Shown: positions 28,781-37,635 of the stretch, piece by piece
How positions within the stretch are numbered: position 1 is the stretch's first letter
Layout: each line of letters begins with the position of its first letter
Origin: Marinobacter nauticus
GTDB lineage: Bacteria; Pseudomonadota; Gammaproteobacteria; Enterobacterales; Shewanellaceae
NCBI RefSeq assembly: GCF_019801015.1
Contig: NZ_JAHVJZ010000003.1
Coordinates: forward strand, 372,001 to 436,000
DNA length: 64,000 nucleotides
Direction: 5' to 3'
Notes under the pieces: model-generated
Told to the model about the DNA's origin: nothing
Seen by the model: the letters and a program-made list of their open reading frames with translations, nothing else
Databases searched by the model: none
Program-made: the position numbers and the translations under genes

Positions 28781-29665
28781 ATGACCAATCCCTTCCATAC
28801 CATCGGCCTGATTGGCAAACCGGATCACGACGGCGCCAACCAGACCCTGACCCGGCTGTTCTACTGGCTGCGCAAACAGGGCTATGAGGTACTGCTGGAA
28901 CGCCGGGTGGCCAAGCACCTCGGCTGCGACAAAGCGGAGCGGGTGGATCTGACCGAGCTGGGCAAACGCTGTGACCTGGCCATTGTGGTTGGCGGTGACG
29001 GCAATATGCTGGGCGCTGCGCGGGTTCTGTCCCGTTTTGATGTGGCGGTGATCGGCGTCAACCGGGGCAACCTGGGCTTTCTGACCGACCTGAACCCCGA
29101 GCACTTTGAAGCGCCGCTGGAGCGCGTTCTGGCCGGTGAGTTTGATACCGAGCGTCGCTTTCTGCTGCAGGCTGAGATCTACCGCCATGGCGAGCTGAAG
29201 GCCAGCAATACCGCGGTCAACGAGGCGGTGCTTCACCCCGGTAAAGTGGCGCACATGATCGAGTTCGAGGTCTACATCGACGGTCACTTTATGTACAGCC
29301 AGCGTGCTGACGGCATGATCGTCTCCAGCCCGACCGGCTCAACCGCGTACTCACTCTCTGCCGGCGGGGCCATCCTGACCCCCAACCTGAACGCGGTGAT
29401 TCTGGTGCCGATGTTCCCCCACACCCTCTCCGGCCGTCCCATCGTGGTCGACGGGGACAGCGAAGTGAAACTTATCGCCTCCCCCGATATGGGCGAACGT
29501 CCATTGGAAGTGAGCTGCGACGGCCACGTTACCCTGGCCGCCCTGCCCGGCGATGAGATCGTGATTCGTAAAGCCGACCACGCGCTTCGGCTTATCCACC
29601 CCAAAGGGCACAGTTACTTTCAGGTGCTGCGCAGTAAACTCGGCTGGGGCAGCAAACTGTTCTGA
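28781..29665 (+). CDS. nadK: NAD kinase
   Basis: Phosphorylates NAD to NADP. 294 residues (E. coli 292). The signature [13 protein letters not shown] lies near residues 68-80, [10 protein letters not shown] near 94-103, the second motif [14 protein letters not shown] near 182-195, and the C-terminus ends [11 protein letters not shown] 28781 matches the family start [14 protein letters not shown] although no clear ribosome site precedes it. Confidence 0.97.
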   Translation: MTNPFHTIGLIGKPDHDGANQTLTRLFYWLRKQGYEVLLERRVAKHLGCDKAERVDLTELGKRCDLAIVVGGDGNMLGAARVLSRFDVAVIGVNRGNLGFLTDLNPEHFEAPLERVLAGEFDTERRFLLQAEIYRHGELKASNTAVNEAVLHPGKVAHMIEFEVYIDGHFMYSQRADGMIVSSPTGSTAYSLSAGGAILTPNLNAVILVPMFPHTLSGRPIVVDGDSEVKLIASPDMGERPLEVSCDGHVTLAALPGDEIVIRKADHALRLIHPKGHSYFQVLRSKLGWGSKLF

Positions 29666-29666
29666 T

Positions 29667-30365
29667 TCACCAGGGAATGTCGGCCCTGTAGCGCAGGAAG
29701 GCGCCGCTGGGGCCGTCATCATCCAGGGTCGCCGCCCATACCACATCCGCCGCAGCCTCCACGGGGTCCCGGCTGGCCTGTGGCCCGCCCATATCGGTGC
29801 GCACCCATCCCGGGCAGACCGAATTCACTTTCACCCCCGTGCCCACCAACTCCGCAGCCAATTCCGCGGTCAACGCGTTAAGCCCGGCTTTGGAGATGCG
29901 ATACGCGGCGATATAAGGCCCCATATCGTTAAGTGCGCCGTAGCCCGAAGAGAGATTCACTACCCGCCCGTAATTGCGCGCCAGCATCATTGGCACCAGC
30001 GCCCGGCACAGGTAAATCGGACCCAGCAGGTTGGTTTTCAGCGTGATCATCAGGGTCTCGTCATCCAAATCCAGCAGTGACACGCCATCATCCAGAAACA
30101 CACCGGCATTGTTCACCAATATGTCCACGCGTCCCAGGTGCTGATTCAGCCAACGGGCAAAATCCGCCACTTCACCAGAATCCTGCACATTCAGCACATA
30201 AGGCAGCGCCAACCCGCCAGATTGCCGTATCCCTGCAGCGGTGGTCTCTGCCGAGGCCGCAGAGCGAGCGGTCACTACCACCTGAAATCCCCGGCTGGCA
30301 AGCTGCTCAGCGGTATGCAAACCAATTCCACGATTCGCTCCGGTTACTACTGCGACCGCCGTCAT
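29667..30365 (-). CDS. Short-chain dehydrogenase/reductase
   Basis: 232 residues. T-G-A-N-R-G-I-G near residues 8-15, N-N-A-G near 84-87, Y-R-I-S-K (Y-x-x-x-K) near 152-156 and P-G-W-V-R-T-D-M downstream. This is the pattern of carbonyl-reductase-like SDRs. Substrate unknown. It converges on nadK with a one-base gap and no terminator. Start ATG 30365 with AGGGTG nearby is the best of several. Confidence 0.88.
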   Translation of the reverse strand: MTAVAVVTGANRGIGLHTAEQLASRGFQVVVTARSAASAETTAAGIRQSGGLALPYVLNVQDSGEVADFARWLNQHLGRVDILVNNAGVFLDDGVSLLDLDDETLMITLKTNLLGPIYLCRALVPMMLARNYGRVVNLSSGYGALNDMGPYIAAYRISKAGLNALTAELAAELVGTGVKVNSVCPGWVRTDMGGPQASRDPVEAAADVVWAATLDDDGPSGAFLRYRADIPW

Positions 30366-30448
30366 CACCCTACCCTCATCATGCAAAATGTCAGTGTGCG
30401 CTCAAATATCTGTTGATGCCGCTTTACCGGACAAAAAAACCGCATATA

Positions 30449-30464
30449 CTGTATTCCCGTACAG
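30449..30464 (+). promoter_or_regulatory. LexA box 1 of recN
   Basis: CTGT-ATTCCCGT-ACAG, a full CTGT-N8-ACAG site, overlapping a TATACT -10 (30445-30450) that has TTTACC 16 bases upstream. Confidence 0.85.
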
Positions 30465-30466
30465 CA

Positions 30467-30482
30467 CTGTTTATCCACACAG
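30467..30482 (+). promoter_or_regulatory. LexA box 2 of recN
   Basis: CTGT-TTATCCAC-ACAG, centred 18 bases after box 1 and ending ten bases before the recN ATG. E. coli recN also has multiple LexA sites. Confidence 0.75.
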
Positions 30483-30491
30483 GGATGCGTC

Positions 30492-32162
30492 ATGCTCACT
30501 CAACTGACGGTTGCCAACTTCGCCATCGTTAAATTTCTGGAACTGGATTTTGCCGCGGGTATGACCACCATCACCGGCGAAACCGGGGCCGGCAAATCCA
30601 TTGCCATTGACGCTTTGAGCCTATGCCTCGGAGGCCGCGGTGAAGCCACCATGGTGCGTCCCGGTGCGGAACGGGCAGAGATCTCTGCCCGCTTTGATGT
30701 GACCGGCATTCCGGCTGCCCGCGCCTGGCTGCGCAGCAACGCGCTGGATGAGGAGGAGGAGTGCATCCTGCGCCGCAGCATCAGCGCAGAGGGGCGTTCA
30801 CGGGCCTGGATCAACGGCAATCCCGTACCGCTGTCCCAGCTTAAAGCCCTGGGGGAAACCCTGATCAGCATCCACGGTCAGCACGCTCACCACGGCATGC
30901 TCCACAGCGACACTCAGCTGGCCCTGCTGGACCAATACGCCGGCCATCAGAACCTGCTGCTGGGCTGCCAGGAGGCGTATCAACAGTGGAAATCCGTTGA
31001 CCTCCAGCTTCGCCAGCTGAAAGAGCAGCAGGCGCAGCGACAGGCCCGGGCCCAACTGTTGGAGTACCAGGTTCAGGAACTGGACGAGTTCGCCCTGCAG
31101 CCCGGAGAGTTTGAAGCCATTGAGGTTGAGCACCGTCGACTGGCCAATTGCGGGACACTGCTTGAGCAGAGCCAGAGCGCGCTCTATTTGCTGAGCGAAG
31201 GGGACGAAGTGAGTGTTCAGTCCTTGCTGCAGCAAGCGATCAGTCAGGTCGATGCGCTGGCAGGTGACGACCCCGCACTCAGCGACATCAGCACCATGCT
31301 GCACGAAGGTCTGATTCAGGTGCAGGAGAGCAGCAGCGAACTGGAACGGTACCGCGACCGCCTGGAGATGGACCCGGAACGCTTTGCGGAGTTGGAGAAC
31401 CGGCTCTCTCGCGCCATGAGCCTCGCCCGCAAGCATATGGTGCCCGCCGCTGATCTGGCTGAGCACCACCAAAAGCTGGCCGAGGAGTTGGCCGATCTGG
31501 CCAGCAGCGATGAACAGATTGAGCATCTGGTCAGTGCGCGCGACGACGCCCATCAGCAGTTGGCCGAGAAGGCGCTAAAACTCAATAAGAGCCGTCAACG
31601 CTACGCCCGCGAACTGGATAAACAGGTCACGGATAATCTCAAAGCACTGGCAATGCCTCACGCCCGCTTCCAGATCAGTGTGGAGCACCGCACCGATGCC
31701 CTCACCCCCACCGGGGGAGACCGCGTCCAGTTTCTGGTCACCACCAATCCGGGCCAGCCACTGCAACCCATCGCCAAATCCGCTTCCGGCGGTGAACTGT
31801 CCCGCATCGGCCTGGCGATCCAGGTGATCACGGCGAAGAAAGTGGCCACACCCACACTGATTTTCGACGAAGTGGATGTCGGCATCTCCGGTCCGACGGC
31901 GGCCGTGGTTGGACGGATGCTGCGCCAATTGGGCCAATCCACCCAGGTGTTCTGTGTGACCCACCTGCCCCAGGTCGCCGGCAATGGCCACAACCATATG
32001 TTTGTGGCCAAACAAAGCCAGGGCAAGAGCACCGAAACCCGAATGACACCCCTGATTGGTGACGCCCGACTGCAGGAACTGGCGCGCCTGCTCGGCGGTG
32101 ACACCATTACCGACAACACCCTTGCCAACGCCCGCGAACTGCTGGTTTCGGGCACAGATTGA
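30492..32162 (+). CDS. recN: DNA repair protein RecN
   Basis: SMC-like ATPase acting in double-strand break repair. 556 residues (E. coli 553). Walker A G-E-T-G-A-G-K-S near residues 28-35, long central coiled coils (about 150-350), the ABC signature S-G-G-E-L-S-R near 430 and Walker B L-I-F-D-E-V-D-V-G-I near 455. Strong SOS control is expected from two LexA boxes. Confidence 0.98.
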   Translation: MLTQLTVANFAIVKFLELDFAAGMTTITGETGAGKSIAIDALSLCLGGRGEATMVRPGAERAEISARFDVTGIPAARAWLRSNALDEEEECILRRSISAEGRSRAWINGNPVPLSQLKALGETLISIHGQHAHHGMLHSDTQLALLDQYAGHQNLLLGCQEAYQQWKSVDLQLRQLKEQQAQRQARAQLLEYQVQELDEFALQPGEFEAIEVEHRRLANCGTLLEQSQSALYLLSEGDEVSVQSLLQQAISQVDALAGDDPALSDISTMLHEGLIQVQESSSELERYRDRLEMDPERFAELENRLSRAMSLARKHMVPAADLAEHHQKLAEELADLASSDEQIEHLVSARDDAHQQLAEKALKLNKSRQRYARELDKQVTDNLKALAMPHARFQISVEHRTDALTPTGGDRVQFLVTTNPGQPLQPIAKSASGGELSRIGLAIQVITAKKVATPTLIFDEVDVGISGPTAAVVGRMLRQLGQSTQVFCVTHLPQVAGNGHNHMFVAKQSQGKSTETRMTPLIGDARLQELARLLGGDTITDNTLANARELLVSGTD

Positions 32163-32175
32163 CCAGTTGGAGTCG

Positions 32176-32227
32176 GGCGTGATCCCGATCAGGCGCCTCA
32201 GCCCAAAAGCCTGATCGGGATCACGCC
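32176..32227. repeat. Perfect 19-bp inverted repeat after recN
   Basis: Arms GGCGTGATCCCGATCAGGC (32176-32194) and its exact reverse complement (32209-32227) with a 14-base loop. No T-run follows, so a simple intrinsic terminator is unlikely. It could be a REP-like element, a factor-dependent pause site or a regulator site for the downstream dehydrogenase. Remaining 32163-32310 holds nothing else I can name. Confidence 0.7.
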
Positions 32228-32310
32228 GGCGCCATCCCTCCGGTGCTAGCGTTACTCCCAGAAGCAGATTGGAACCCAATTCATCAAGCTTAAAACTAGG
32301 AGGACGCATT

Positions 32311-33462
32311 ATGTCCGCAACTAAGTTTTTTATCCCTTCTGTCAACACCTTAGGCCGTGGCGCACTGGACGATGCCATCAATGACATCGCCACTTTGGGC
32401 TTCACAAAAGGCCTGGTTGTGACCGATAAGCCTTTGGTTGATCTAGGCCTTGTTGCCAAGCTCACCGAAGCGCTGGGAGAAAAGGGTATCGGCTCCGTGG
32501 TGTTTGATGGCGTTCAGCCCAACCCAACCACCGGAAATGTAGAAGCTGGCCTCGCACTGTTCCGTCAGTACCAATGCGATTTCGTGATCTCCTTCGGGGG
32601 CGGCTCTCCCCACGACTGTGCCAAAGGCATTGCGCTGGTCGCCACCAATGGCGGTGACATCCGCGATTACGAGGGCGTCGACCAATCCGCCAAGCCCCAG
32701 GCCCCGCTGGTGGCCATCAACACCACCGCAGGCACCGCTTCAGAGATGACCCGGTTCTGCATCATCACCGACGAATCCCGCCACATCAAAATGGCCATCG
32801 TCGACAAACACACCACGCCCATTTTGTCCGTCAATGACCCGGAGTTAATGCTGGCCAAGCCCAAAGCACTGACCGCCGCCACCGGGATGGATGCACTGAC
32901 TCACGCCGTGGAAGCCTATGTCTCCACTGCTGCCACCCCGATTACCGATGCCTGCGCCGAGAAAGCCATTGCACTGATCAGCCAGTACCTCCGTCGCGCG
33001 GTTGCCGACGGCAACGACATCGAAGCCCGGGAGCAGATGGCATACGCTCAGTTCCTGGCGGGCATGGCCTTCAACAATGCCAGCCTCGGCTATGTGCACG
33101 CCATGGCACACCAGTTGGGCGGCTTCTATGACCTGCCCCACGGCGTCTGCAATGCGATTCTGCTGCCTCACGTACAGGCCTATAATGCCCACGTTGCGGC
33201 TCGCCAACTCGCTGGGGTAGCCCGCTGTATGGGCGTGGATACCCAGGGCATGACCGATGAGCAAGGGGCCGAAGCGGCGCTGGACGCCATTCGTCAGTTG
33301 TCAGCAGACATTGCCATCCCCGCCAACCTGACAGCGCTGGCGGTCAAGGCGGAAGACATTCCGACGCTGGCCACCAATGCGCTGAACGATGCCTGCGGTC
33401 TGACCAACCCGAAACAGGCCACTCACGACGAGATCTGCGCCATCTTCCAGGCAGCGATGTAA
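32311..33462 (+). CDS. yiaY: Iron-containing (group III) alcohol dehydrogenase
   Basis: 383 residues, same length as E. coli YiaY and very similar along its whole length. NAD-binding G-G-G-S-P-H-D near residues 96-102 and T-T-A-G-T-A-S-E near 138-145. Iron ligands lie in the region D195-A-L-T-H-A-V-E (Asp and His), H-A-M-A-H-Q-L-G-G near 263-271 and the following L-P-H-G. Oxidises or reduces short alcohols and aldehydes. ATG 32311 has AGGAGG seven bases upstream, a strong site. Confidence 0.94.
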   Translation: MSATKFFIPSVNTLGRGALDDAINDIATLGFTKGLVVTDKPLVDLGLVAKLTEALGEKGIGSVVFDGVQPNPTTGNVEAGLALFRQYQCDFVISFGGGSPHDCAKGIALVATNGGDIRDYEGVDQSAKPQAPLVAINTTAGTASEMTRFCIITDESRHIKMAIVDKHTTPILSVNDPELMLAKPKALTAATGMDALTHAVEAYVSTAATPITDACAEKAIALISQYLRRAVADGNDIEAREQMAYAQFLAGMAFNNASLGYVHAMAHQLGGFYDLPHGVCNAILLPHVQAYNAHVAARQLAGVARCMGVDTQGMTDEQGAEAALDAIRQLSADIAIPANLTALAVKAEDIPTLATNALNDACGLTNPKQATHDEICAIFQAAM

Positions 33463-33476
33463 CGGTGCTCACTCAG

Positions 33477-33504
33477 AAAAGCTCCCTCCGGGGAGCTTTT
33501 TTTG
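33477..33504 (+). terminator. Terminator after the alcohol dehydrogenase
   Basis: GCTCCC-TCCG-GGGAGC followed by T7. Confidence 0.9.
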
Positions 33505-33559
33505 TCCCACAGCCTTGGTTATGATGCTGCTTTAACGCCAAGGTAACGCAGAGATTAGG

Positions 33560-33931
33560 ATGAAGCAGTTCAGGATGCTGATGGTGGCCGCCGCACTCAG
33601 TGCCGGTATCACCGGTTGCTCGGTCTTCGATTGGATGGTCTACAAGATCGACATTCCCCAGGGGAACTTTATCGAACAGAGCCAGGTGGAAAAGCTGCGT
33701 GTTGGCATGAACCGGGAACAGGTGGAGTTTATCCTGGGTCGTCCGGTACTTCGCGACAGCTTCGCTTCCGATACCTGGTACTACGTTTATCAGTTCAAGA
33801 GTGGCCGCACCAACGAAGTCACCCGCAAAGAGTTGGTGGTGAAGTTTGCTGACGACTCGGTGGTGTCCATTGAGGGAGATTACGAACTGAGCAGCGACTT
33901 CAGTTCTCCCCTGCAGACTGGCCGCCCCTAA
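33560..33931 (+). CDS. bamE: Outer membrane assembly lipoprotein BamE (SmpA)
   Basis: Subunit of the BAM complex that inserts beta-barrel proteins. 123 residues with lipobox I-T-G-C (Cys20). SmpA/OmlA fold signatures are Q-G-N-F-I, V-E-K-L-R-V-G-M-N-R-E-Q-V-E-F-I-L-G-R-P and W-Y-Y-V-Y. Convergent with rnfH-ratA, the conserved neighbourhood in gammaproteobacteria. Confidence 0.96.
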   Translation: MKQFRMLMVAAALSAGITGCSVFDWMVYKIDIPQGNFIEQSQVEKLRVGMNREQVEFILGRPVLRDSFASDTWYYVYQFKSGRTNEVTRKELVVKFADDSVVSIEGDYELSSDFSSPLQTGRP

Positions 33932-33946
33932 TCAGCGGCTGAATGC

Positions 33947-33976
33947 AAAAGGGCGGCCATTGGCCGCCCTTTCTGT
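33947..33976. terminator. Bidirectional terminator between bamE and rnfH
   Basis: AAAGGGCGGCC-ATT-GGCCGCCCTTT serves both convergent ends. Confidence 0.85.
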
Positions 33977-33983
33977 TTGCCCA

Positions 33984-34340
33984 CTACTCGGGCTGGTCGG
34001 GCTTGGCCCGCAGGGGATTCGGCTTACCGCCCGTCACCTTATCGGCCCGCCCCTCCTCTTTGGCCTTCTCGGCACGGCGCTTACGCACCTCTCGGGGATC
34101 CGCAATCAGGGGACGATAGATCTCCACCCGCTCTCCGGCCTCCAGCACCTGGCTGAGTTTCACCGTACGGCTGAAAATCCCAATCTTCTGCGCTTTCAGA
34201 TCAATTTCGGGAAAGCGCTCCAGCACTCCTGAAGCTTCAATGGCCGCTTCTGCGGTGCTACCAACCGGCACCATCAGGCGACGCAGAAAGGCCTGCTCCG
34301 GCAGCGCGTACACCACTTCCACCTGCATCATCTCAGCCAC
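33984..34340 (-). CDS. rnfH: RnfH-family ubiquitin-like protein, GTG start
   Basis: 118 residues, beta-grasp fold of unknown biochemical role. Signatures [27 protein letters not shown] and the highly conserved [22 protein letters not shown] basic tail follows. The start GTG 34340 is chosen because AAGGAGG lies six bases upstream and the ATGs at 34331 and 34328 lack a well-spaced site. It overlaps ratA by eight bases, so translation is coupled. Confidence 0.92.
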   Translation of the reverse strand: MAEMMQVEVVYALPEQAFLRRLMVPVGSTAEAAIEASGVLERFPEIDLKAQKIGIFSRTVKLSQVLEAGERVEIYRPLIADPREVRKRRAEKAKEEGRADKVTGGKPNPLRAKPDQPE

Positions 34341-34767
34341 GGTATACCTCCTTCGCACGCTCAGTGAACGCCTGCACCATATTCTGGGCCAGTTCACTGA
34401 ACACCTTGCCGAAGGCTTTCTCAACCAGCGCATTGGAAAACTCAAAGCTGAGGTTCAGCTCCACCTTGCACGCGTCTTCCCGCAGTGGCAGAAAGCGCCA
34501 CACACCCTCAAGTTGCCGGAAGGGACCAGACTCCAACGCCATGGCGATTTCGGAGTCGGAGACCAGCGTATTGCGGGTGGTGAAGGTCTGAGCAATCCCC
34601 GCTTTTCGAACGGAAACTGACGCGCACATCTGGCCGTCATCGGCATGATGCACCTCAGAACCCACGCACCCTGGCAGAAACTGCGGATACGCCGCAACAT
34701 CATTCACCAGTGCGTACATCTGCGGAGCACTGAAGCGCACCAGGGCGCTGCGGTTGATCTCGGGCAT
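34333..34767 (-). CDS. ratA: RatA-like START/Coq10-domain protein
   Basis: 144 residues. SRPBCC/Coq10 fold: [19 protein letters not shown] near the start, [12 protein letters not shown]-x-L-E-G-V-W-R-F near residues 80-92 and the last helix with F-G-K-V-F. E. coli RatA was described as blocking 70S formation; homologs also bind quinones. ATG 34767 is preceded by GAGAGGTAAG. Divergent from smpB. Confidence 0.94.
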   Translation of the reverse strand: MPEINRSALVRFSAPQMYALVNDVAAYPQFLPGCVGSEVHHADDGQMCASVSVRKAGIAQTFTTRNTLVSDSEIAMALESGPFRQLEGVWRFLPLREDACKVELNLSFEFSNALVEKAFGKVFSELAQNMVQAFTERAKEVYRG

Positions 34768-34854
34768 CTTACCTCTCCCAAATTCAGAATCGCGCTATTT
34801 TGCCACAGCGAAGACGATACCAAAATGGCGGCGGGCGAGTATAATGGCGCGCCT

Positions 34855-35343
34855 ATGGCAAAGAAAAACGCAAAGAAATCCACGTCCACTTCCTCCACCA
34901 TCGCGCTGAACAAAAAAGCGAAGCACGAATACAAGTTTCTGGAGAAGTTTGAGGCGGGTCTGGCCCTTCAGGGCTGGGAAGTCAAATCGATGCGGGCAGG
35001 TAAAGTTAACCTGACCGACTGCTATGTGATCATCCAGCGTGGTGAGGCCTACCTCGTGGCTTGTAACATCACGCCGCTCAACACCGCTTCTACCCACGTG
35101 GTGTGCGAGCCGATGCGTCCCCGTAAGCTCCTGCTGAATCGCCGCGAGCTGGACCGTCTTATCGGCCAGGTTGAGCAGAAAGGCCTGACCATCGTGCCGG
35201 TTGCCCTGTACTGGAAGAAGTCGTTCGCCAAGCTGGAAATTGCCCTGGCTCAGGGTAAACAGACGCACGACAAGCGCCAGGACAGCAAAGAGCGCGATTG
35301 GCAGCGCGAAAAAGCCCGCGTGATGAAAGGCTCCATGCGCTGA
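34855..35343 (+). CDS. smpB: SsrA-binding protein SmpB
   Basis: Binds tmRNA and the ribosome during trans-translation. 162 residues. N-terminal basic tail, then [43 protein letters not shown] and the C-terminal basic [17 protein letters not shown] 34855 matches the family start; the upstream ribosome site is weak. ssrA follows directly. Confidence 0.97.
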   Translation: MAKKNAKKSTSTSSTIALNKKAKHEYKFLEKFEAGLALQGWEVKSMRAGKVNLTDCYVIIQRGEAYLVACNITPLNTASTHVVCEPMRPRKLLLNRRELDRLIGQVEQKGLTIVPVALYWKKSFAKLEIALAQGKQTHDKRQDSKERDWQREKARVMKGSMR

Positions 35344-35411
35344 TTGCTGGGTATCTATCCAGTTATCGCTTGGCGCTGCATTGTCGCGCGTGTTAGACTG
35401 ATTCAGTACTC

Positions 35412-35771
35412 GGGGTCGATTCAGGATTCGACGGGATATTAAAGCCCGAGGTGCATGCCGTGGGGCGGTTGGCCACGTAAAAAGCCGCAAAAAAATAGTC
35501 GCAAACGACGAAAACTACGCACTCGCTGCCTAATAAGCAGTAGAGAGCCTGCCTCCAAAGCCCCGCCTGCTGGCTGAGGATTCAAGGCAGTCAAACCCTG
35601 TAGGATCGCGTGGAACCTTTGTCCGGAGGTGAAGCGTTAAAACTAATCGGACTCGCCCTAGCGAAGCCTGCCACTCGGCGTCGTACGGGTTAACCAAATG
35701 AGATGGCTAAGCATGTAGTACCAACGGTGTAGGTATTTCGGACGCGGGTTCAACTCCCGCCGACTCCACCA
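35412..35771 (+). ncRNA. ssrA: Transfer-messenger RNA (tmRNA)
   Basis: Rescues stalled ribosomes. The 5' end GGGGTCGATTC pairs with the 3' CGACTCC before the CCA. The conserved GGATTCGACGGGAT and GGTGCATGCCG segments are present, and the 3' half has the T-arm GCGGGTTCAACTCCCGC. The resume frame at 35501-35533 encodes the tag (A)ANDENYALAA followed by two stops; the tag matches E. coli. About 360 nt, one-piece form. CCA is encoded. Confidence 0.98.
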
Positions 35772-35781
35772 AATACTGACG

Positions 35782-35813
35782 AAAAAGCCCATCCGCTAGG
35801 ATGGGCTTTTTTT
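35782..35813 (+). terminator. Terminator of ssrA
   Basis: AAAAAGCCCATCC-GCTA-GGATGGGCTTTTTTT. Confidence 0.92.
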
Positions 35814-35960
35814 GTGGCTGATGATTACCGTCAATCGCCCGGATTTCAGCCCCAAAAAGTCAGCAAACCGCACTGAACGGGTGTGGATAATCATCACCGC
35901 AAAGGCAGCATCCCACTCAGCTTTATCCCACCACCTTCTACCTCGTTGAGGAGATGGGCT

Positions 35961-36344
35961 CTAGTGCAGGTGCTGTCCGGTAAAGCGCTTAATGATTTCT
36001 GTCGTAAACCATCCGCTCCCGGTGTAGGTCTGGGTGTAGATGTAGATCCAATCGCCCCGTACCTGGGTAATGGTGCGTGTATCTCCGATTTGCGGCAGAT
36101 CAGGAAGGTCGGAGAGCGTTGAAGCAGCGCCAGTGCCTGAGCAAACTTCCCTGGAATACTCCACGATGACTTTGGTGCCAGGCTCAAAGCTCGAATCAAT
36201 GACCCCCTCCGCAACCTCAAAACCCATCGTTTCATATTTACCTGTTTCAATGATGCAGGTTGTACTGCTCTTAGTCTCACCTGCGCAAGCGTCATCGAGG
36301 CTCAGGGAAAAAAGCATAACGATAGCCAAAATCCATTTAGACAT
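35961..36344 (-). CDS. Secreted small hypothetical protein in the ssrA-bounded insert
   Basis: 127 residues with a signal peptide (M-S-K-W-I-L-A-I-V-M-L-F-S-L-S-L ... A-C-A-G). The mature part is short, beta-rich, with one Cys pair (S-T-T-C and E-V-C-S) that could form a disulfide. I do not recognise a family. ATG 36344 has GGAG eight bases upstream. It lies between the two ssrA-end copies in AT-richer sequence, so it is probably transferred DNA. The flanks 35814-35960 and 36345-36665 hold no convincing gene. Confidence 0.6.
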   Translation of the reverse strand: MSKWILAIVMLFSLSLDDACAGETKSSTTCIIETGKYETMGFEVAEGVIDSSFEPGTKVIVEYSREVCSGTGAASTLSDLPDLPQIGDTRTITQVRGDWIYIYTQTYTGSGWFTTEIIKRFTGQHLH

Positions 36345-36666
36345 CTTTGGAACTCCATTTGGTCAAAAAACGATCTACCTATACGGCTGGATAGAAACCG
36401 TGGTCAAGTCGCCGGAAGCCGTTCAGGGAGAGGATTAGAGAATGGGTAATTCGCATCTCTGGTGAGCGAAAAAAGGTCAGTTGCTTTTTTGGCTCCCTTT
36501 AGCGATTTCGCGTACGTAATCAATAACGGTTTTCGGAGAAGTCCCCTGAATGGCGACTTGCTGAACCGAGGTTTGGGATGAATGGTTTGAGCGCTTCACT
36601 TAAGCTCAAGTCGGCCGGCCCAATGGGCACTTCAGTAACACCCCGCCGGCCCACCAGATACTGACG

Positions 36667-36698
36667 AAAAAGCCCATCCGCAAGGATGGGCTTTTTTT
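36667..36698. terminator. Terminator copy after TetR gene
   Basis: AAAAAGCCCATCC-GCAA-GGATGGGCTTTTTTT, near-identical to the ssrA terminator; usable on the minus strand by the TetR gene. Confidence 0.85.
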
Positions 36699-36715
36699 GT
36701 GCCTGATGACCGCCG

Positions 36716-37129
36716 TCAGCCGCGTTTAGGGCCGCTCTGCATGCCGGCCAGAATCGCCCGGTAGCCGATGCGCACCCGCTCGGCCATGCCGTTTTCCATC
36801 TCATCCAGTTCCGCCAGAAAGCCTAACAGCGAGCCTTTTAGCGCCGTTTGGTGCGCTTTGGTCAGGAACGGGTAGATGGCGTCCCGCATGACAAAGGCGT
36901 AATAGCCTTCAAACCGCTCTTCCGATACCGCTTCCGCGCCAGCCTGCAGTTCGTCCATACAGAGGCAGGCCAGCACTTCAGACAAGTCACGGTAATAGTC
37001 ATAGATGCGGGACCGGTGGATATTGGCCTCTTTGGCCACCTCGGTCATCTTTACGTGCAGGATCCCCTGCTCACGAATAAGGCGGTCCGCCGCCACCAAT
37101 ATCGCGTGTTCTTTTTCGATTCGATTCAT
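36716..37129 (-). CDS. Short TetR/AcrR-like regulator
   Basis: 137 residues, shorter than the usual ~190-200. The N-terminal TetR helix-turn-helix is clear: I-L-V-A-A-D-R-L-I-R-E-Q-G, V-K-M-T-E-V-A-K-E-A-N-I-H-R-S-R-I-Y-D-Y-Y. The ligand domain is reduced to about 80 residues. It may be a natural small variant or a C-terminal truncation near the repeat junction. ATG 37129 has GGAGGG five bases upstream. Divergent from a hypothetical gene pair. Confidence 0.8.
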   Translation of the reverse strand: MNRIEKEHAILVAADRLIREQGILHVKMTEVAKEANIHRSRIYDYYRDLSEVLACLCMDELQAGAEAVSEERFEGYYAFVMRDAIYPFLTKAHQTALKGSLLGFLAELDEMENGMAERVRIGYRAILAGMQSGPKRG

Positions 37130-37206
37130 TACGCCCTCCGCCACCCGGATACTAGGGACTTCGGGGCAATGCTGTCAATTGTGACCAAAATCAATCCGCA
37201 AGATAT

Positions 37207-37218
37207 GGACACATGTCC
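37207..37218. promoter_or_regulatory. Candidate TetR operator
   Basis: GGACA-CA-TGTCC palindrome in the 173-base divergent interval between the TetR gene and the hypothetical pair. A second palindrome TGACGTCA lies at 37254-37261. Function inferred from position only. Confidence 0.35.
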
Positions 37219-37302
37219 TTCACGTGTGAAATCATGAGTTCGCCTTACTGACCTGACGTCATAGTGGCCTCTTGTTTTGCTTGTCATTGTCACGGAGTCC
37301 CC

Positions 37303-37635
37303 ATGCCCGCTACTGCCTTTTACCCCTGTCCGTCTCCTGAGGCCGCCATGCCGCCTGGATTGGCCGGCTCGGTGCTGCGGTTTTGCCAGGACCGGCTGCT
37401 GATCGCATCGCTCCAGGGCCGATGGTATCTGTGCGTGGATCAGCGCAGCCACGCCTGGCGCTATGTGTTGGGCAGCCTGGCCGAACTGCTGATGCTGGAT
37501 CTGCGCTATGACGTGCAATTTGATGCGGGTTTGGCGGAGCACCGCTACCTGTGTGCAGAGCTGAAGGATGGCACTGAGCTCAAAGCCCTGATTCGGGCCC
37601 TGACCCAACATGACCACGGCATAGGACATAAATGA
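37303..37635 (+). CDS. Hypothetical protein, first of a coupled pair
   Basis: 110 residues, not recognised. No signal peptide. The Cys-containing stretch L-R-F-C-Q-D-R-L-L-I-A-S-L-Q-G-R-W-Y-L-C-V-D and a hydrophobic L-G-S-L-A-E-L-L-M-L-D-L segment are the main features. ATG 37303 has CGGAG upstream. The stop overlaps the next start in ATGA, so the two genes are translated together. Confidence 0.65.
   Translation: MPATAFYPCPSPEAAMPPGLAGSVLRFCQDRLLIASLQGRWYLCVDQRSHAWRYVLGSLAELLMLDLRYDVQFDAGLAEHRYLCAELKDGTELKALIRALTQHDHGIGHK

Larger units (their letters stand above)
35755..36710. repeat. Direct repeat of the ssrA 3' end bracketing a small insert
   Basis: The ssrA 3' end plus terminator (35755-35824) recurs degenerately at 36642-36710. 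CCCGCCG, CCACCA, ATACTGACG, the AAAAAGCCCATCCG stem and TTTTTTTGTG...CTGATGA are shared with few changes. This is the pattern left by an integrase-type insertion at ssrA. The enclosed segment holds one small gene and AT-richer DNA but no integrase, so it would be a decayed remnant. Confidence 0.65.
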
